A stretch of DNA of 64,000 bases, taken from the NCBI RefSeq assembly GCF_940807255.1, contig NZ_CALNWY010000003.1, positions 124,001-188,000 on the forward strand, read 5' to 3'. A model generated the notes under the pieces. It saw only the letters and a program-made list of their open reading frames with translations, did no database searches and was not told where the DNA came from. Positions 18,022 through 28,809 of the stretch are shown here, piece by piece. The position numbers and the translations under genes are program-made. Source of the DNA: Mixta sp. Marseille-Q2659. Lineage in GTDB: Bacteria; Pseudomonadota; Gammaproteobacteria; Enterobacterales; Enterobacteriaceae. Position 1 is the first letter of the stretch. Each line of letters starts with the position of its first letter.

Positions 18022-19821
18022 TTAGCGGTCCACGTCTGACATAACAAAATCGATACTACCCAGGTAAACGATCAGGTCGGATACCAGGCTGCCGCGGATC
18101 ACCGAAGGGATCTGCTGCAAATGCGGGAAGCTTGGCGTACGAATACGCGTGCGATAGCTCACGGTGCTGCCGTCGCTGGTCAGGTAGTAACTGTTGATAC
18201 CCTTCGTCGCTTCGATCATCTGGAAAGATTCATTGGCTGGCATCACTGGCCCCCAGGAAACCTGCAGGAAGTGGGTGATCAGCGTTTCAATGTGCTGTAA
18301 CGTGCGCTCTTTCGGCGGCGGCGTCGTCAGCGGATGATCGGCTTTGAACGGGCCGGCCGGCATGTTGTTCAGGCACTGCTCCAGAATGCGCAAGCTCTGC
18401 CACATCTCTTCCACTTTCAGCATTACGCGGGTATAGGCATCACTGACGCCGCTGCCCACCGGGATCTCAAAATCGAAGTTTTCGTAGCCGGAATAGGGAC
18501 GCCATTTACGCACGTCGAAATCAAGGCCGGTCGCGCGCAGACCCGCGCCGGTGGTGCCCCAGGCCAGCGCTTCATCTTTGCCATAAGCCGCCACGCCTTT
18601 GGCGCGTCCGACCAGCACGCTGTTTCTCAGCGCCACGGTCTCATATTCCTTCAGACGCTTCGGCATCCAGTCGAGGAACTCACGCAGCAGACGCTCCCAG
18701 CCGTTCGGCAGGTCGTGCGCGACACCGCCGATACGGAACCAGGCCGGATGCATACGGAAACCGGTAATCGCCTCAACCACATCGTAAATTTTCTGACGGT
18801 CGGTAAAGGCGAAGAACACCGGCGACATGGCACCGACGTCCTGAATAAAGGTCGAGATATAGAGTAGATGGCTGTTGATACGGAACAGCTCGGACAGCAT
18901 TACGCGAATCACGTTAACGCGATCCGGCACCACAATGCCCGCCAGCTTTTCTACCGCCAACACATAAGGCATCTCATTGACGCAGCCGCCGAGATACTCC
19001 ACGCGATCGGTATAAGGAATGTAGCTGTGCCAGGACTGGCGCTCGCCCATTTTCTCCGCGCCGCGATGGTGGTAACCGATATCAGGCACGCAGTCGACAA
19101 TCTCTTCACCGTCCAGCTGCATCACAATACGGAACGCACCGTGCGCTGACGGGTGGTTCGGGCCGAGGTTGAGGAACATAAAGTCCTCGTTTTCGGTACC
19201 GCGCTTCATGCCCCACTCTTCCGGCTTGAAACGCAGCGCTTCCATCTCCAGATCTTCTTTCTGCTTCGTCAGCTCGAACGGATCGAATTCGGTGGCGCGC
19301 GCCGGGTAATCTTTCCGCAGCGGGTGGCCTTCCCAGGTCGGCGGCATCATGATGCGCGTCAGATGCGGGTGCCCTTCAAAGGTGACGCCAAACATCTCCC
19401 AGGTTTCACGCTCATACCAGTTGGCGTTAGGGAAGAGTTTGGTAAAGGTCGGCAGGCGCAGATCGTTTTCGGACAATGCCACCTTGAGCATAATGTCGCG
19501 ATTGCGCTCAATAGAGAGCAGATGATAGAAAACAGAATAATCAGCGGCAGGCAGGCCCTGACGGTGGGTGCGCAGACGCTCATCCATGCCGTGCAGGTCA
19601 TACAGCATTACATAGGGTTTCGGCAGCTTACGCAGAAATTCCCCAATTTCCAGTAACTGTTCACGTTTCACCCAAACCACCGGAATGCCGGTGCGGGTTG
19701 ACTGAACGGTAAAGGCATCCGGCCCAAAACGGTTACGCAACTCGCCGATCACTGGATCATCCAGATGATCCCGGGTTTGCCATGCAGGCTGAGCGAGATC
19801 TTGCGTGGTCAAATCTGTCAT
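18022..19821 (-). CDS. nuoC: NADH-quinone oxidoreductase fused subunit C/D
   Basis: A 599-residue fusion of NuoC (about residues 1-185) and NuoD (about 210-599), as found in gammaproteobacteria. The NuoC part ends in [18 protein letters not shown]. The NuoD part begins [14 protein letters not shown] and contains the quinone-site histidine in that motif and the hydrogenase-like GYHHRGAEK loop. It forms the quinone pocket with NuoB and NuoH. A 119-bp gap separates it from nuoB. Confidence 0.97.
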   Translation of the reverse strand: MTDLTTQDLAQPAWQTRDHLDDPVIGELRNRFGPDAFTVQSTRTGIPVVWVKREQLLEIGEFLRKLPKPYVMLYDLHGMDERLRTHRQGLPAADYSVFYHLLSIERNRDIMLKVALSENDLRLPTFTKLFPNANWYERETWEMFGVTFEGHPHLTRIMMPPTWEGHPLRKDYPARATEFDPFELTKQKEDLEMEALRFKPEEWGMKRGTENEDFMFLNLGPNHPSAHGAFRIVMQLDGEEIVDCVPDIGYHHRGAEKMGERQSWHSYIPYTDRVEYLGGCVNEMPYVLAVEKLAGIVVPDRVNVIRVMLSELFRINSHLLYISTFIQDVGAMSPVFFAFTDRQKIYDVVEAITGFRMHPAWFRIGGVAHDLPNGWERLLREFLDWMPKRLKEYETVALRNSVLVGRAKGVAAYGKDEALAWGTTGAGLRATGLDFDVRKWRPYSGYENFDFEIPVGSGVSDAYTRVMLKVEEMWQSLRILEQCLNNMPAGPFKADHPLTTPPPKERTLQHIETLITHFLQVSWGPVMPANESFQMIEATKGINSYYLTSDGSTVSYRTRIRTPSFPHLQQIPSVIRGSLVSDLIVYLGSIDFVMSDVDR

Positions 19822-19940
19822 ACGTTACTCACCATTCTGGCCTGAAAACAGGCGCGAAGTCGTTGGTGTCAGGATGAGGTGCGCGCGTTGGTTGGTAGTA
19901 TTATTGCGCAGCAGTCAGGCCCCATCCATAAACAGTTGAT

Positions 19941-20615
19941 TTAAATTTCGTCGGGCGTACGCAGGTTAGTTACCGCAATACGATCGTCGCGCTTCCTTTC
20001 GCGCTCGGACTGCATGTTGGCGCGGTAAACGCCCTGATCGCCAACGACCCACGAAAGCGGGCGACGTTCTTTACCAATCGATTCCTGTAGCAGCAACAGC
20101 GCCTGCATATAGGCTTCCGGGCGTGGCGGGCAGCCAGGAATGTAAACGTCCACCGGCAGGAATTTATCCACGCCCTGCACCACGGAATAGATGTCATACA
20201 TGCCGCCGGAGTTGGCGCAGGCGCCCATGGAGATCACCCATTTCGGCTCCAGCATCTGATCGTACAAACGCTGAATAACCGGGGCCATTTTGGTAAACGG
20301 CGTACCGGCAACTACCATAAAGTCTGCCTGACGTGGCGAGGCGCGAATAACTTCGGAGCCAAAGCGGGCAACGTCATGAACGGACGTAAAAGAGGTGGTC
20401 ATTTCCACATAACAACAGGAAAGGCCGAAGTTAAACGGCCAGAGTGAGTTCTTGCGACCCCAGTTCACCATGTCATGTAGCGCATGTTCCAGTTTGCCCA
20501 TATAAACGCTGCGGTGGACATGCTGCTCGAGTGGGTCGGAAACGATCTCCTGTTTTTGCAGGGGATAACGGTCATTCTCACCGTTGGGGTCTATGCGGGT
20601 GAGCGTATAGTCCAT
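19941..20615 (-). CDS. nuoB: NADH-quinone oxidoreductase subunit B
   Basis: A 224-residue subunit holding cluster N2, the last electron carrier before quinone. The ligands are C67, C68 (tandem, SCCYVEM), C133 (GACANSGG) and C162 (PGCPPRPEA). Length is close to the E. coli 220. It follows nuoA by 15 bp. Confidence 0.97.
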   Translation of the reverse strand: MDYTLTRIDPNGENDRYPLQKQEIVSDPLEQHVHRSVYMGKLEHALHDMVNWGRKNSLWPFNFGLSCCYVEMTTSFTSVHDVARFGSEVIRASPRQADFMVVAGTPFTKMAPVIQRLYDQMLEPKWVISMGACANSGGMYDIYSVVQGVDKFLPVDVYIPGCPPRPEAYMQALLLLQESIGKERRPLSWVVGDQGVYRANMQSERERKRDDRIAVTNLRTPDEI

Positions 20616-20630
20616 CTTAATGCCTCGCTG

Positions 20631-21068
20631 TTACTGCTTTTGAGGGTTGGTGTTAGTGACCTTACCGGTATCAACGTCCACGCGACGACGCGCAGGCGCC
20701 CAATCCAGCGCACCAATACGCACCAGATAAACCAGTCCAGCCAACAGCACCAAAATGAAAATTGTCGCTTCAACAAAGCCGACCCAGCCGCTTTCACGGA
20801 TTGATGTCGACCATGCATATAAAAAGAGGGCTTCCACGTCGAAGATGACGAAGAACATGGCCACCAGGTAGAACTTGGCAGAAAGACGAAGATGTGTGGT
20901 ACCAACCGGCGCAATACCGGATTCAAAAGGCGTGTTTTTATGGCGTGCGCGGGCGCGACCGCCTAACAGCCAGCCACCGGCCAGCATAAAGACGCATAGC
21001 CCAAAAGCGACAACGATAAAAACAGCGAATGCCCAGTGATGAGCGATAACTTCTGTGGTTGTTGACAT
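20631..21068 (-). CDS. nuoA: NADH-quinone oxidoreductase subunit A
   Basis: A 145-residue three-helix membrane subunit and first gene of the nuo operon. The conserved acidic pair of the second helix, D77 and E79 in [11 protein letters not shown], is present; the long loop between the first two helices near the quinone channel reads [14 protein letters not shown]. The promoter region lies in the 661-bp gap upstream. Confidence 0.97.
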   Translation of the reverse strand: MSTTTEVIAHHWAFAVFIVVAFGLCVFMLAGGWLLGGRARARHKNTPFESGIAPVGTTHLRLSAKFYLVAMFFVIFDVEALFLYAWSTSIRESGWVGFVEATIFILVLLAGLVYLVRIGALDWAPARRRVDVDTGKVTNTNPQKQ

Positions 21069-21230
21069 ACTCTCTGCTTACTCATCAAAAAGTGGCGTTT
21101 AGCGTCCTGCGAAGCCGATAGCGAAGAACACACCACATTAATTCAAGGGAAGGATGAAAAACCTTATAAACTATGCTGTCATTAACTTATAAGCAGCAAT
21201 TTAATGGGGTTTTTTACCCCTTTCCATAAC

Positions 21231-21252
21231 CTTTTGTCAACTTTGACAAAAG
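21231..21252. promoter_or_regulatory. Perfect palindrome upstream of nuoA
   Basis: CTTTTGTCAA (21231-21240) and TTGACAAAAG (21243-21252) form 10-bp arms around CT, about 163 bp before the nuoA start. A protein-binding site is plausible. The central TTGACA could also be a -35 element in either direction. Confidence 0.4.
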
Positions 21253-21629
21253 TATCCACACGTTAATTTACACTTGCATCATTTTATTAACATATGATGC
21301 GCCATGCGAGGCTAAATCGTGTCAGTTTTACAATGTAAATTAAGTGTAGTGGGTTATTGCGCGAATGGATCGTGCATTTAACAAACATATTTTGACAGGA
21401 AACAGGCAGATTTCCTGCCCCTTTACAGGGTTATTTTTTTGATCCAGAACACAGTTTTGCCCTTTTTGACAAAATAACAGACAAATCAGATGGTCTTTTT
21501 TTGGGCAAAAAAGATAAATGCAGGGCTTTTAGCGGCGGCAGACAGGACGGGGTAAAGTGTTTCATTTTTACAAAGCAATACTAATAAACTTCTGCTCAAA
21601 TCCCCTTTAAACTGTCAAAAAAGAGTAAT

Positions 21630-21671
21630 AAAAAGGCCTCTTAGCGGTAAAATGCGTTAAGAGGCCTTTTT
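21630..21671 (-). terminator. Rho-independent terminator after lrhA
   Basis: A 14-bp stem AAAAAGGCCTCTTA (21630-21643) / TAAGAGGCCTTTTT (21658-21671) lies about 60 bp past the lrhA stop. It ends in a U-run in the lrhA direction. Confidence 0.85.
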
Positions 21672-21729
21672 TTGGTGCTTTTAAAAGTTATTTAGCATTC
21701 TGAATGAGAAAAGATCTCATTTTTATTAC

Positions 21730-22656
21730 TTATTCTTCGTCATCCAATAACATCGTATCGCCCTGCCCCTCTAAGGAGAGGTTATACGGATCGTTGCTGG
21801 ATTCCATCGCATTGAAAATTGCCAACGCCAGTTCGTTTTCGCTGTCCGGGTTGCGGCAGAGCAGATACTGCGTATCCGGCAACACCGGCAGGCCTTCAGC
21901 TGCCCCCATGACGCGCAGTTCCGGGCTCATCATTTCTACCGGACGGGCAGTCACGCCCAGGCCCGCTTTTACCGCAGCGCGAACCGCAGCCAGCGTCGAG
22001 GCGACATACGAGATGCGCCATGGAATGCCGGCTTCATTAAGGTGATCGATAGCCATGTCGCGATACGGGCTTGGCTCATCCAGCAGAACCAAAGGAATTG
22101 CTTCGCCGCGCTGGAAAATATAGTCAGCCGCGCAGTACCACAGCGTTGGAGAAGTACGCAGCACCTGATGAGTAAAATTGCCCGGGCTTGACGTAGTGAC
22201 GACCAGGTCAACTTCGCCCTGGTTCAGCATTTCCATCATGAACGGGTTGCGCTTCACGCGCACGTCGATCGCCAGTTTTGGATAAACGGACGTCACGCGG
22301 TTCAGCAGGAACGGCAAAATAGTATCTGACGTATCGTCAGACGCGCCGATTGTCAGCACGCCCTGAACATTGCTGTACATCAGCGACGTACAGGCCTCGT
22401 CATTAAAGCGTAAGATTTTGCGTGCATAACCGAGCAGCTGAATGCCATGTTCGGTGAGCAGCTTGTTACGGCCATGACGGGCAAACAGCTCTTTGCCGAC
22501 CAGCTGTTCCAGACGTTGCATTTGCTGGCTGACGGCTGATTGCGTTCTGCATACGGCGGCAGCGGCTGCGGCAAAAGTATTAAGGTCTGCGACAGCCACG
22601 AACGTTCTCAGCAGATCGAGATCGAGATTAAGTATCGGACGATTTGCATTAGTCAT
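21730..22656 (-). CDS. lrhA: LrhA/HexA/PecT, LysR-type regulator of motility
   Basis: A 308-residue LysR-type regulator nearly identical to E. coli LrhA in its N-terminal half. The winged helix ([30 protein letters not shown]) begins near residue 16 and the effector domain contains [18 protein letters not shown] and [14 protein letters not shown]. LrhA represses flhDC and hence flagella; orthologues HexA/PecT control exoenzymes, exopolysaccharide and virulence in plant-associated relatives. I chose the ATG at 22654-22656; a GTG four codons upstream (22666-22668) is in frame. The position between nuoA and alaA is conserved. The acidic C-terminus differs from E. coli. Confidence 0.95.
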   Translation of the reverse strand: MTNANRPILNLDLDLLRTFVAVADLNTFAAAAAAVCRTQSAVSQQMQRLEQLVGKELFARHGRNKLLTEHGIQLLGYARKILRFNDEACTSLMYSNVQGVLTIGASDDTSDTILPFLLNRVTSVYPKLAIDVRVKRNPFMMEMLNQGEVDLVVTTSSPGNFTHQVLRTSPTLWYCAADYIFQRGEAIPLVLLDEPSPYRDMAIDHLNEAGIPWRISYVASTLAAVRAAVKAGLGVTARPVEMMSPELRVMGAAEGLPVLPDTQYLLCRNPDSENELALAIFNAMESSNDPYNLSLEGQGDTMLLDDEE

Positions 22657-23648
22657 ATTTTTCTTCACTTATAAGTTTTTAAGAACAACTACCCTGGTGT
22701 TACATCCGTCGATCAAATGTCGGACGGAGATTAAGATGGCAACAATGACGTTTCCGCATAGCAGAAGCGACAGCTCAACACTGCACAAAGAAAAGCTGCT
22801 TTTCACAATACCGCTGGAGGAATGCATGCAAACCAGCCAGTGCCGCCGGTATTAAAGAATGATAACCGCTCGGCGCATACGCGCTGATACTCTGAACGCC
22901 ATATGCGTTCTGCTTATTGATGGAAACCGAGCCAACTTCAGGCAAGCTAACGTCGGGGCCGCTGGTTCATAACTTCAATAAACTGCATTAGCAAAAACGC
23001 TTAACGCAAAAAAACTAACGTTCAACCGGACTTAACCTTTACCGCCGCTGCATTCATATTTTTCCGCAGTCTGACAAGCAGGTTTTATCACAAAGTCCGT
23101 TGATGGATATCCTGCCACATTGACGCTTAATTTTTAAGCCCCAATCGCATTTTTCTTATCAATAAAGGCGCCTTTGAGCAATATTGTGCTTTTTTTAACG
23201 ATTGCTTTTTCCGGCTCGTTGCCTGAAAAGCATCCTGAAGCGCATCAGGGTAAATGATACTGCTTACAGGGTAAACGTCCATGAGGAGCAACCATTATAG
23301 CTGCAATTCGTTATCGGCACTTTAAGTAGTAAAATTTAACTGTTTCATTGCGTATCAATCTACTATTTTTGTAGTGATTTGCTTCTTTTTCTGATCCAGC
23401 TCTCATGCCGTGAAGATTTTTTTACACTCAGCCAAACCCATCAGATAATTATGCTGTTTTTTCTCTTTTATCTGGTTTTTAAATCCAGATAATCCAGACA
23501 AGTTAATGCTGCGTTCCAGCTTGCCCATCATTGATTCCCGGTTGCGCCAAAAGCGCCCCCTGCCCTTCAAAAGTCCCAGTCAGGAGAGTAGATTAGGCGG
23601 GTTTATTTCCACGGCAGGAACGCAGTTCTGTCAGTTAAGGCGCAAGTA
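22657..23648. other. Long divergent regulatory region lrhA-alaA
   Basis: This 992-bp gap has no convincing gene. The E. coli counterpart is also unusually long because lrhA has a long leader and autoregulates. A small hairpin GAACGC (22894-22899) / GCGTTC (22905-22910) and AT-rich stretches around 23150-23480 are visible. A nine-codon frame starting at 22826, after GGAGGAATGC, has a good ribosome binding site but no other support. The alaA end has AAGGCGCAAGTA before the ATG. Confidence 0.5.
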
Positions 23649-24866
23649 ATGAATACAATTATCGAAAAATCGTCAAAGCTGGATAATGTTTGTTATGACA
23701 TTCGCGGCCCGGTGTTAAAAGAAGCTAAACGCCTGGAAGAAGAAGGCAATAAAGTCCTGAAATTAAATATCGGCAACCCGGCGCCTTTCGGCTTTGAAGC
23801 CCCCGATGAAATTCTGGTCGACGTGATTCGCAACCTGCCCAGCGCTCAGGGATATTGCGACTCGAAAGGGCTCTATTCAGCGCGCAAAGCCATAATGCAG
23901 CACTATCAGGCGCGCAATATGCGTGATGTGACCGTGGAAGATATTTATATCGGCAACGGCGTATCTGAGCTGATTGTGCAATCTATGCAGGCATTGCTGA
24001 ACAGCGGCGATGAAATGCTGGTTCCGGCACCCGATTATCCGCTGTGGACCGCAGCGGTTTCCCTCTCCAGCGGTAAAGCGGTGCATTATCTGTGCGATGA
24101 ATCTGCCGGCTGGTTTCCCGATCTGGACGATATTCGCAGCAAAATCACGCCGCGCACGCGCGGTATTGTGATCATCAACCCCAATAACCCTACCGGCGCC
24201 GTCTACAGCAAAGAACTGCTGATGGAAATCGTTGAAATCGCGCGCCAGCATAACCTGATTATTTTTGCTGACGAGATTTACGACAAAATTCTCTATGACG
24301 CGGCACAGCACCACTCTATCGCTGCGCTGGCACCAGACCTGCTTACCGTTACGTTTAATGGGTTGTCAAAAACCTATCGCGTCGCCGGATTCCGTCAGGG
24401 CTGGATGGTGCTTAACGGTCCGAAAAAGCACGCCAAAGGCTATATTGAAGGGCTGGAGATGCTGGCCTCTATGCGTCTGTGCGCCAACGTGCCGGCGCAG
24501 CACGCCATTCAGACGGCGCTGGGCGGCTATCAGAGCATCAGCGAATTCATCATGCCCGGCGGACGGCTGTATGAGCAGCGTCAGCGCGCCTGGGAACTGA
24601 TTAATGATATTCCCGGCGTCAGCTGTGTGAAACCGCAGGGCGCGCTCTATATGTTCCCGCGCATCGATGCGAAAAAATTTAATCTGCATGACGATCAGAA
24701 AATGGTGCTGGATTTTCTGCTGCAGGAAAAAGTGCTGCTGGTTCAGGGCTCCGCCTTTAACTGGCCATGGCCGGATCATGTGCGTATCGTAACGCTGCCG
24801 CGCGTGGACGATCTGGAAATGGCGATCAACAAATTCGGCCGTTTCCTTGAAGGATACCGTCAGTAA
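23649..24866 (+). CDS. alaA: Glutamate-pyruvate aminotransferase AlaA
   Basis: A 405-residue fold-type-I aminotransferase, the same length as E. coli AlaA (YfbQ). The PLP lysine lies in NGLSKTYRVAGFRQGW, the cofactor asparagine in INPNNPTGAVYS, and the ring-contacting aspartate in ADEIYDKILYD. The enzyme makes alanine from pyruvate with glutamate as donor and is the main alanine-forming transaminase in E. coli. It is cytosolic. It diverges from lrhA and is followed by yfbR, as in E. coli. Confidence 0.96.
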   Translation: MNTIIEKSSKLDNVCYDIRGPVLKEAKRLEEEGNKVLKLNIGNPAPFGFEAPDEILVDVIRNLPSAQGYCDSKGLYSARKAIMQHYQARNMRDVTVEDIYIGNGVSELIVQSMQALLNSGDEMLVPAPDYPLWTAAVSLSSGKAVHYLCDESAGWFPDLDDIRSKITPRTRGIVIINPNNPTGAVYSKELLMEIVEIARQHNLIIFADEIYDKILYDAAQHHSIAALAPDLLTVTFNGLSKTYRVAGFRQGWMVLNGPKKHAKGYIEGLEMLASMRLCANVPAQHAIQTALGGYQSISEFIMPGGRLYEQRQRAWELINDIPGVSCVKPQGALYMFPRIDAKKFNLHDDQKMVLDFLLQEKVLLVQGSAFNWPWPDHVRIVTLPRVDDLEMAINKFGRFLEGYRQ

Positions 24867-24993
24867 AACAGGCGGTTCAGGCTGGCTGCGGCCAGCTTAA
24901 TGCTGTCTGTAGCGAAATTGATGAAAAGGCTATACTGTCGGCGGAGATCGGGTTGCCGGTTTCCGCCGTTCGCTTACAGGAGAACCTTTTTCA

Positions 24994-25593
24994 ATGCAGC
25001 AGAGCCACTTTTTTGCCCACCTTTCCCGCCTGAAATTAATCAACCGCTGGCCGCTGATGCGCAACGTGCGCACGGAAAATGTCTCTGAGCATAGTTTGCA
25101 AGTCGCTATGGTGGCCCATGCGCTGGCGCTGATTAAAAACCAGATGTTTAACGGTAACCTGAATGCGGAACGCATCGCGTTGATCGCCCTTTACCATGAC
25201 GCCAGCGAAGTGCTGACCGGCGATCTGCCCACGCCGGTAAAATATTACAACGCGCAAATCGCTCACGAATATAAAAAAATCGAAGAAATCGCCCGTCATA
25301 AACTGATTGAGATGCTGCCTGCCGAGTTGCAGGATGCCTGGCGACCGCTGCTGGATGAACAGCTGCAAAGCGAGGCGGAAAACGCCATTTTGAAGCAGGC
25401 TGACGCGCTGTGCGCCTACCTGAAATGCCTTGAAGAACTCTCTGCGGGCAATAATGAGTTTCTGTTAGCGAAAGCGCGCCTGGAGAAAACGCTGGAGCGG
25501 CGACGCAGCGAGGAGATGGACTACTTTATTGAGGTCTTTGTGCCGAGCTTTAGCCTCTCGCTGGATGAAATATCGCAGGATACGCCGCTGTAA
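24994..25593 (+). CDS. yfbR: 5'-deoxynucleotidase YfbR (HD domain)
   Basis: A 199-residue HD-domain phosphohydrolase with all metal ligands at the E. coli positions: H33 (SEHSLQVA), H68-D69 (LYHDASE) and D137 ([10 protein letters not shown]). It removes the phosphate from deoxyribonucleoside 5'-monophosphates, balancing dNTP pools. It stands 127 bp after alaA with its own ribosome binding site (AGGAGAA). Its stop is a single base from the stop of the convergent yfbS. Confidence 0.96.
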   Translation: MQQSHFFAHLSRLKLINRWPLMRNVRTENVSEHSLQVAMVAHALALIKNQMFNGNLNAERIALIALYHDASEVLTGDLPTPVKYYNAQIAHEYKKIEEIARHKLIEMLPAELQDAWRPLLDEQLQSEAENAILKQADALCAYLKCLEELSAGNNEFLLAKARLEKTLERRRSEEMDYFIEVFVPSFSLSLDEISQDTPL

Positions 25594-25594
25594 T

Positions 25595-27427
25595 TCAGAA
25601 CGGAAACAGCAGCGGTACCAGCAGGACGCTGACCACCATTACCACCAGCGTAAAAGGCACGCCGATTTTGACAAAATCAACGAAGCGATAGCCGCCGGGC
25701 CCCAGTACCAGGGTATTTACCGGCGAAGATACCGGCGTCATAAAGGCGGCGGATGCGGCAATCGCGATAATCATCGTAAAAGGATAAGGCGATACGCCCA
25801 TTTGCTGGGCTGCCGCCACGCCAATCGGCGCCATCAGCACCGCTGTCGCCGTGTTGGAGATAAAGAGCCCGATGGTGGCGCACAAAATAAACAGGCAGAG
25901 CAGCATAATATGTGGGCCCTTGCCGCCGGCAATATCCATCAAACCCTGCACCGCCAGCGCTACGCCGCCGGTTTTTTGTAACGCCAGCGCAAACGGCATC
26001 ATGCCAGCAATCAGAATCAAACCGGGCCAGTGAATTGCTTTATAGGCGCTCTCCATATCGATACAGCGGAATTTGCCCATCAGCAGACAGGCGATAATGG
26101 CGGCAATCGGGCCGGGAATCACGTCGGTGATCATTAACGCCACCATTAACGCCAGGCAGAACAAAGCATGAGGCGCCTGGCTGTGCGCCGGTACCGCTTC
26201 ATCAATTTCCGCAGGCAACGCCAGTAACAGCAAATCGCGTTTTTGTTGCTGTAGCTGTTGAATGCGGCGCCAGTCGCCAATAACCAGCAGAATATCGCCC
26301 GACTCCAACGTTTCATCCGCCAGCGCACCTTCCAGTATGCTATTGCGCCGCCGAATACCGATCACGCTTAGCCCGTAACGCTGGCGAAAACCCAGCTCGC
26401 GCACGCTTTTGCCCAGCAGTTCAGAATCAGGGATCAGCGATACCTCCGCCATGCCGACGTCACGTGCGCGATCGGAGAAATAATCGCCGCGCAGTATCAT
26501 CGGCTCCAGCAGCTGTTCGCTGCAAAACTGGCGCAGGTCGATTTCCGCCGCCGACATATCAATAAGCAGCACGTCGCCGGCACGAAAGGTCGTTTCCCCG
26601 GTTACGGGAACCATTACGCGACGAAATTTACGCCAGCGCTCCAGGCCGACCACGTTGGCACCATGTTTTTCACGCAATTTTAGATCGTCCAGCCGATGCC
26701 CTATCAACGGTGATTCAGGACGAATCGCCAGACGACGAGCGCGCCCGCTAAGACGGTATTCACGGATTAAGTCGCGGAAATTGCGGCGGCGTGTAGTGCC
26801 AGCCGCGCTGTCAGAAGGGGAACTGGCCAGCCAGTAACGCGCCACCAGCATATAGCCGATGCCCAATACCAGCACAACCAGCCCGACGGGCGTCACTGCG
26901 AAAAAGCTGAAGCCGTCCAGACCTTCACGTTGTAACTCACTGTTAACCACCAGGTTCGGCGGTGTAGCTACCAGCGTCATCATACCGCTGATTAAGGCCG
27001 CCACGCTGAGCGGCATCATCAGCCGCGCTGGTGAGGAGCCGATTTTTGCGGCGACGCTTAACACAACCGGTATAAAGATAGCCACCACGCCAGTTGAACT
27101 CATAAAGGCGCCCAGCCCGGCCACGGTCAGCATCAGCCAGAAGATCATTTTGCTTTCGCTATTGCCGGCGATTTTCATTAGCCACTCGCCGGTTTGCAAC
27201 GCCACGCCGGTACGTACCAGGCCTTCGCCAATCACAAACAGAGCGGCAATCAAAATTACGTTAGGATCGCTAAAACCGATGGTGGCTTCCTGCAGCGTTA
27301 GCGTACCGCTAAGCACGAACGCCACGATAACCAGCAGCGCCACCACATCCATACGCAGCCTGCCGGAAGCAAACAGCCAGACGGTGATCGCCAGCAAACC
27401 GATGACCCACAGAAGTTGATTATTCAC
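25595..27427 (-). CDS. yfbS: YfbS, SLC13-type permease with RCK/TrkA-C domains
   Basis: A 610-residue inner-membrane transporter. An N-terminal hydrophobic half (about residues 1-205) and a C-terminal half (about 405-610) each resemble the CitMHS/SLC13 ion-transporter fold with the S-x-N/P-V-N re-entrant motif ([17 protein letters not shown]). Between them lie two RCK_C (TrkA-C) regulatory domains (about 210-390). The substrate is unknown; anions or sulfate are suggested by family. The start is GTG at 27425-27427, with a weak ribosome binding site. It is convergent with yfbR and has the same neighbours as in E. coli. Confidence 0.92.
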   Translation of the reverse strand: MNNQLLWVIGLLAITVWLFASGRLRMDVVALLVIVAFVLSGTLTLQEATIGFSDPNVILIAALFVIGEGLVRTGVALQTGEWLMKIAGNSESKMIFWLMLTVAGLGAFMSSTGVVAIFIPVVLSVAAKIGSSPARLMMPLSVAALISGMMTLVATPPNLVVNSELQREGLDGFSFFAVTPVGLVVLVLGIGYMLVARYWLASSPSDSAAGTTRRRNFRDLIREYRLSGRARRLAIRPESPLIGHRLDDLKLREKHGANVVGLERWRKFRRVMVPVTGETTFRAGDVLLIDMSAAEIDLRQFCSEQLLEPMILRGDYFSDRARDVGMAEVSLIPDSELLGKSVRELGFRQRYGLSVIGIRRRNSILEGALADETLESGDILLVIGDWRRIQQLQQQKRDLLLLALPAEIDEAVPAHSQAPHALFCLALMVALMITDVIPGPIAAIIACLLMGKFRCIDMESAYKAIHWPGLILIAGMMPFALALQKTGGVALAVQGLMDIAGGKGPHIMLLCLFILCATIGLFISNTATAVLMAPIGVAAAQQMGVSPYPFTMIIAIAASAAFMTPVSSPVNTLVLGPGGYRFVDFVKIGVPFTLVVMVVSVLLVPLLFPF

Positions 27428-27479
27428 AGCCTGTCCCGCACCCGCTCAATCCTCAATGCGCGCAGCATGCCATAAAATA

Positions 27480-27499
27480 AACCCCGCTATAGCGGGGTT
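27480..27499 (-). terminator. Terminator after yfbT
   Basis: A perfect 20-bp palindrome, AACCCCGCTA / TAGCGGGGTT, 7 bp past the yfbT stop. It is followed by a U-rich stretch (TTTATTTTAT) in the yfbT direction. Confidence 0.85.
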
Positions 27500-27506
27500 A
27501 AATCAA

Positions 27507-28166
27507 TCAGCTTTGGGTTAATACTTCCACCGTTCCGTCATCAGCTTTGGTGATATGCAGCGCTTGCAGGGTGGTGAGCTGGAAGGCCGTTTCGGTCAGC
27601 CGCGGCGTATCCGCCGGTGCATTAACGGCGATGACCGCACAGTTGGCGGCCAGACCGGAGAGAATGCCGGCAGGCGCATCTTCCACCACAACGCAGTCGG
27701 TCGGCGGCAGACCAAGCAACTCTGCGCCGATCAAATAAGCATCCGGCTCCGGCTTACCGCGTTTTACGCGCTCTGCGGTAACAAAGTGCGCCGGAAGCGG
27801 CAGTCCGGCAGCTTCACGACGCGCGGAAGCGACCGGCATCGAGCCTGACGTAACAATCGCCCAGGGAATTGCCAGCGCGTTAAGCTGCTCCAGCAGTTCA
27901 CAAGCGCCCGGCAACGCCGTTACGCCGTCAGTATCTTCAGCTTCGGTTTGCTCCAGCAGGCGGAACTCCTGTTGAATTTCCTCTTCGCTGCTGCCGCGCA
28001 TAAAGTGACGCAGTGAAGTGATGGCCTGTTTGCCATGAATAAAACCCAGGATTTCGTCCGCCTCGATGCCGTGACGTTTTCCCCAGTTGCTCCATGCGCG
28101 CTCCACGGCCGGTAATGAATCGACCAGTGTGCCATCCAGATCAAACAAAAAACCTCTACACTTCAC
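27507..28166 (-). CDS. yfbT: HAD-family sugar phosphatase YfbT
   Basis: A 219-residue HAD phosphatase. Motif I is FDLDGTLVDS with nucleophile D9 and acid/base D11, motif II is VTSGS, motif III is the lysine in VKRGKPEPDAYL and motif IV is VVVEDAPAG. The E. coli orthologue dephosphorylates sugar phosphates including sorbitol- and glucose-6-phosphate. The frame opens 49 codons upstream, but the GTG at 28164-28166 is the likely start: AAGGAAAC lies just before it and the E. coli protein begins at the same residue. It sits 13 bp after yfbU, so the two are probably cotranscribed. Confidence 0.93.
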   Translation of the reverse strand: MKCRGFLFDLDGTLVDSLPAVERAWSNWGKRHGIEADEILGFIHGKQAITSLRHFMRGSSEEEIQQEFRLLEQTEAEDTDGVTALPGACELLEQLNALAIPWAIVTSGSMPVASARREAAGLPLPAHFVTAERVKRGKPEPDAYLIGAELLGLPPTDCVVVEDAPAGILSGLAANCAVIAVNAPADTPRLTETAFQLTTLQALHITKADDGTVEVLTQS

Positions 28167-28179
28167 TTGCGTTTCCTTC

Positions 28180-28674
28180 TTATGCGTTAATGATTTGCGC
28201 AATCTCAGTCGCGCACAGGTGATACTGTCGCGGGCAGGTTTGCCAGACGGCAAGCATACTTTGATATTTTTCCCACATGGGCGTTTGAGCGTTAAAGCCG
28301 TGCGTTCCGGCATCGAAATGGGTGTAGCGCCCTTCTGTATTCACCATAAAACGTACATAGCCCAGATAGCGCGCTTCCGTTGCCGCGTCAAAGCCCAAAA
28401 ACTGTAACCGCCGCTCATCAATGTCGGCATTTTCTTTCAGATTTTCAAAGGAAACCCGCAGCGCATGATGCATTTCCATAATCGTAATGATGGTGCGGCA
28501 AACCTCTTCGCTTAGCTCGCCGAAGTCGCGGTCCAGCTCACGCATTTGCAGGCTGTAGCCACGTTCAATAATGGTTTGCAGCCGACGATAACGTTCACCG
28601 TTGTCGGGATCAAGCAGGGTCATTAATTTGTACTGATTGGAAAGAATTAAGCGCTGAGCGTGCGTCATGTCCAT
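28180..28674 (-). CDS. yfbU: YfbU family protein
   Basis: A 164-residue helical protein identical in length to E. coli YfbU and highly similar, especially in the C-terminal half ([39 protein letters not shown]). The biochemical role is unknown; the E. coli protein has been linked to cell death. The start is the ATG at 28672-28674 after AGGAGTTGAAG. A 205-codon reading begins upstream within the yfbV terminator and is not real. Confidence 0.93.
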   Translation of the reverse strand: MDMTHAQRLILSNQYKLMTLLDPDNGERYRRLQTIIERGYSLQMRELDRDFGELSEEVCRTIITIMEMHHALRVSFENLKENADIDERRLQFLGFDAATEARYLGYVRFMVNTEGRYTHFDAGTHGFNAQTPMWEKYQSMLAVWQTCPRQYHLCATEIAQIINA

Positions 28675-28728
28675 CTTCAACTCCTGTATCACGGCAAAAA
28701 AAGGATGTTCAAGAATCGCACAGCATAA

Positions 28729-28757
28729 AAAAAGGCGGTATCGCAAGCCCGCCTTTC
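28729..28757 (-). terminator. Terminator between yfbV and yfbU
   Basis: A stem of AAAGGCGG (28731-28738 side) with CCGCCTTT (28749-28756 side), ending in seven U residues in the yfbV direction, 53 bp past the yfbV stop. Confidence 0.75.
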
Positions 28758-28809
28758 TTTGATTTAAGCCGGGTTGCCGTGAAAAAATTTTCAGCAACCC
28801 GTAATAGCG

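Larger units (their letters stand above)
21069..21729. other. nuo promoter region and lrhA 3' region
   Basis: An AT-rich 661-bp gap without genes. It must contain the nuo promoter(s), read leftwards. It holds a perfect 10-bp-arm palindrome at 21231-21252, an inverted pair GCATCAT (21276-21282) / ATGATGC (21294-21300), several TTGACA-containing stretches (near 21243, 21390 and 21462) and the lrhA terminator. On the minus strand TTGACA from the palindrome lies 18 bp before TAAAAA, a weak promoter match. In E. coli this region is bound by ArcA, FNR, NarL, Fis and IHF; I could not place those sites with confidence. Confidence 0.5.

Noticed and set aside
22826..22855. Nine-codon ORF (MQTSQCRRY) after a good GGAGG
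   Set aside because: The ribosome binding site is good, but nothing links it to lrhA or alaA and such short frames occur by chance; not called without conservation or expression evidence.
24879..24896. Possible alaA terminator (GCTGGC/GCCAGC)
   Set aside because: Short stem with no following U-run, and yfbR continues downstream in the same direction.
28675..28797. Upstream extension of yfbU
   Set aside because: The extra codons read through the yfbV terminator; the E. coli start and AGGAG site fix the ATG at 28674.
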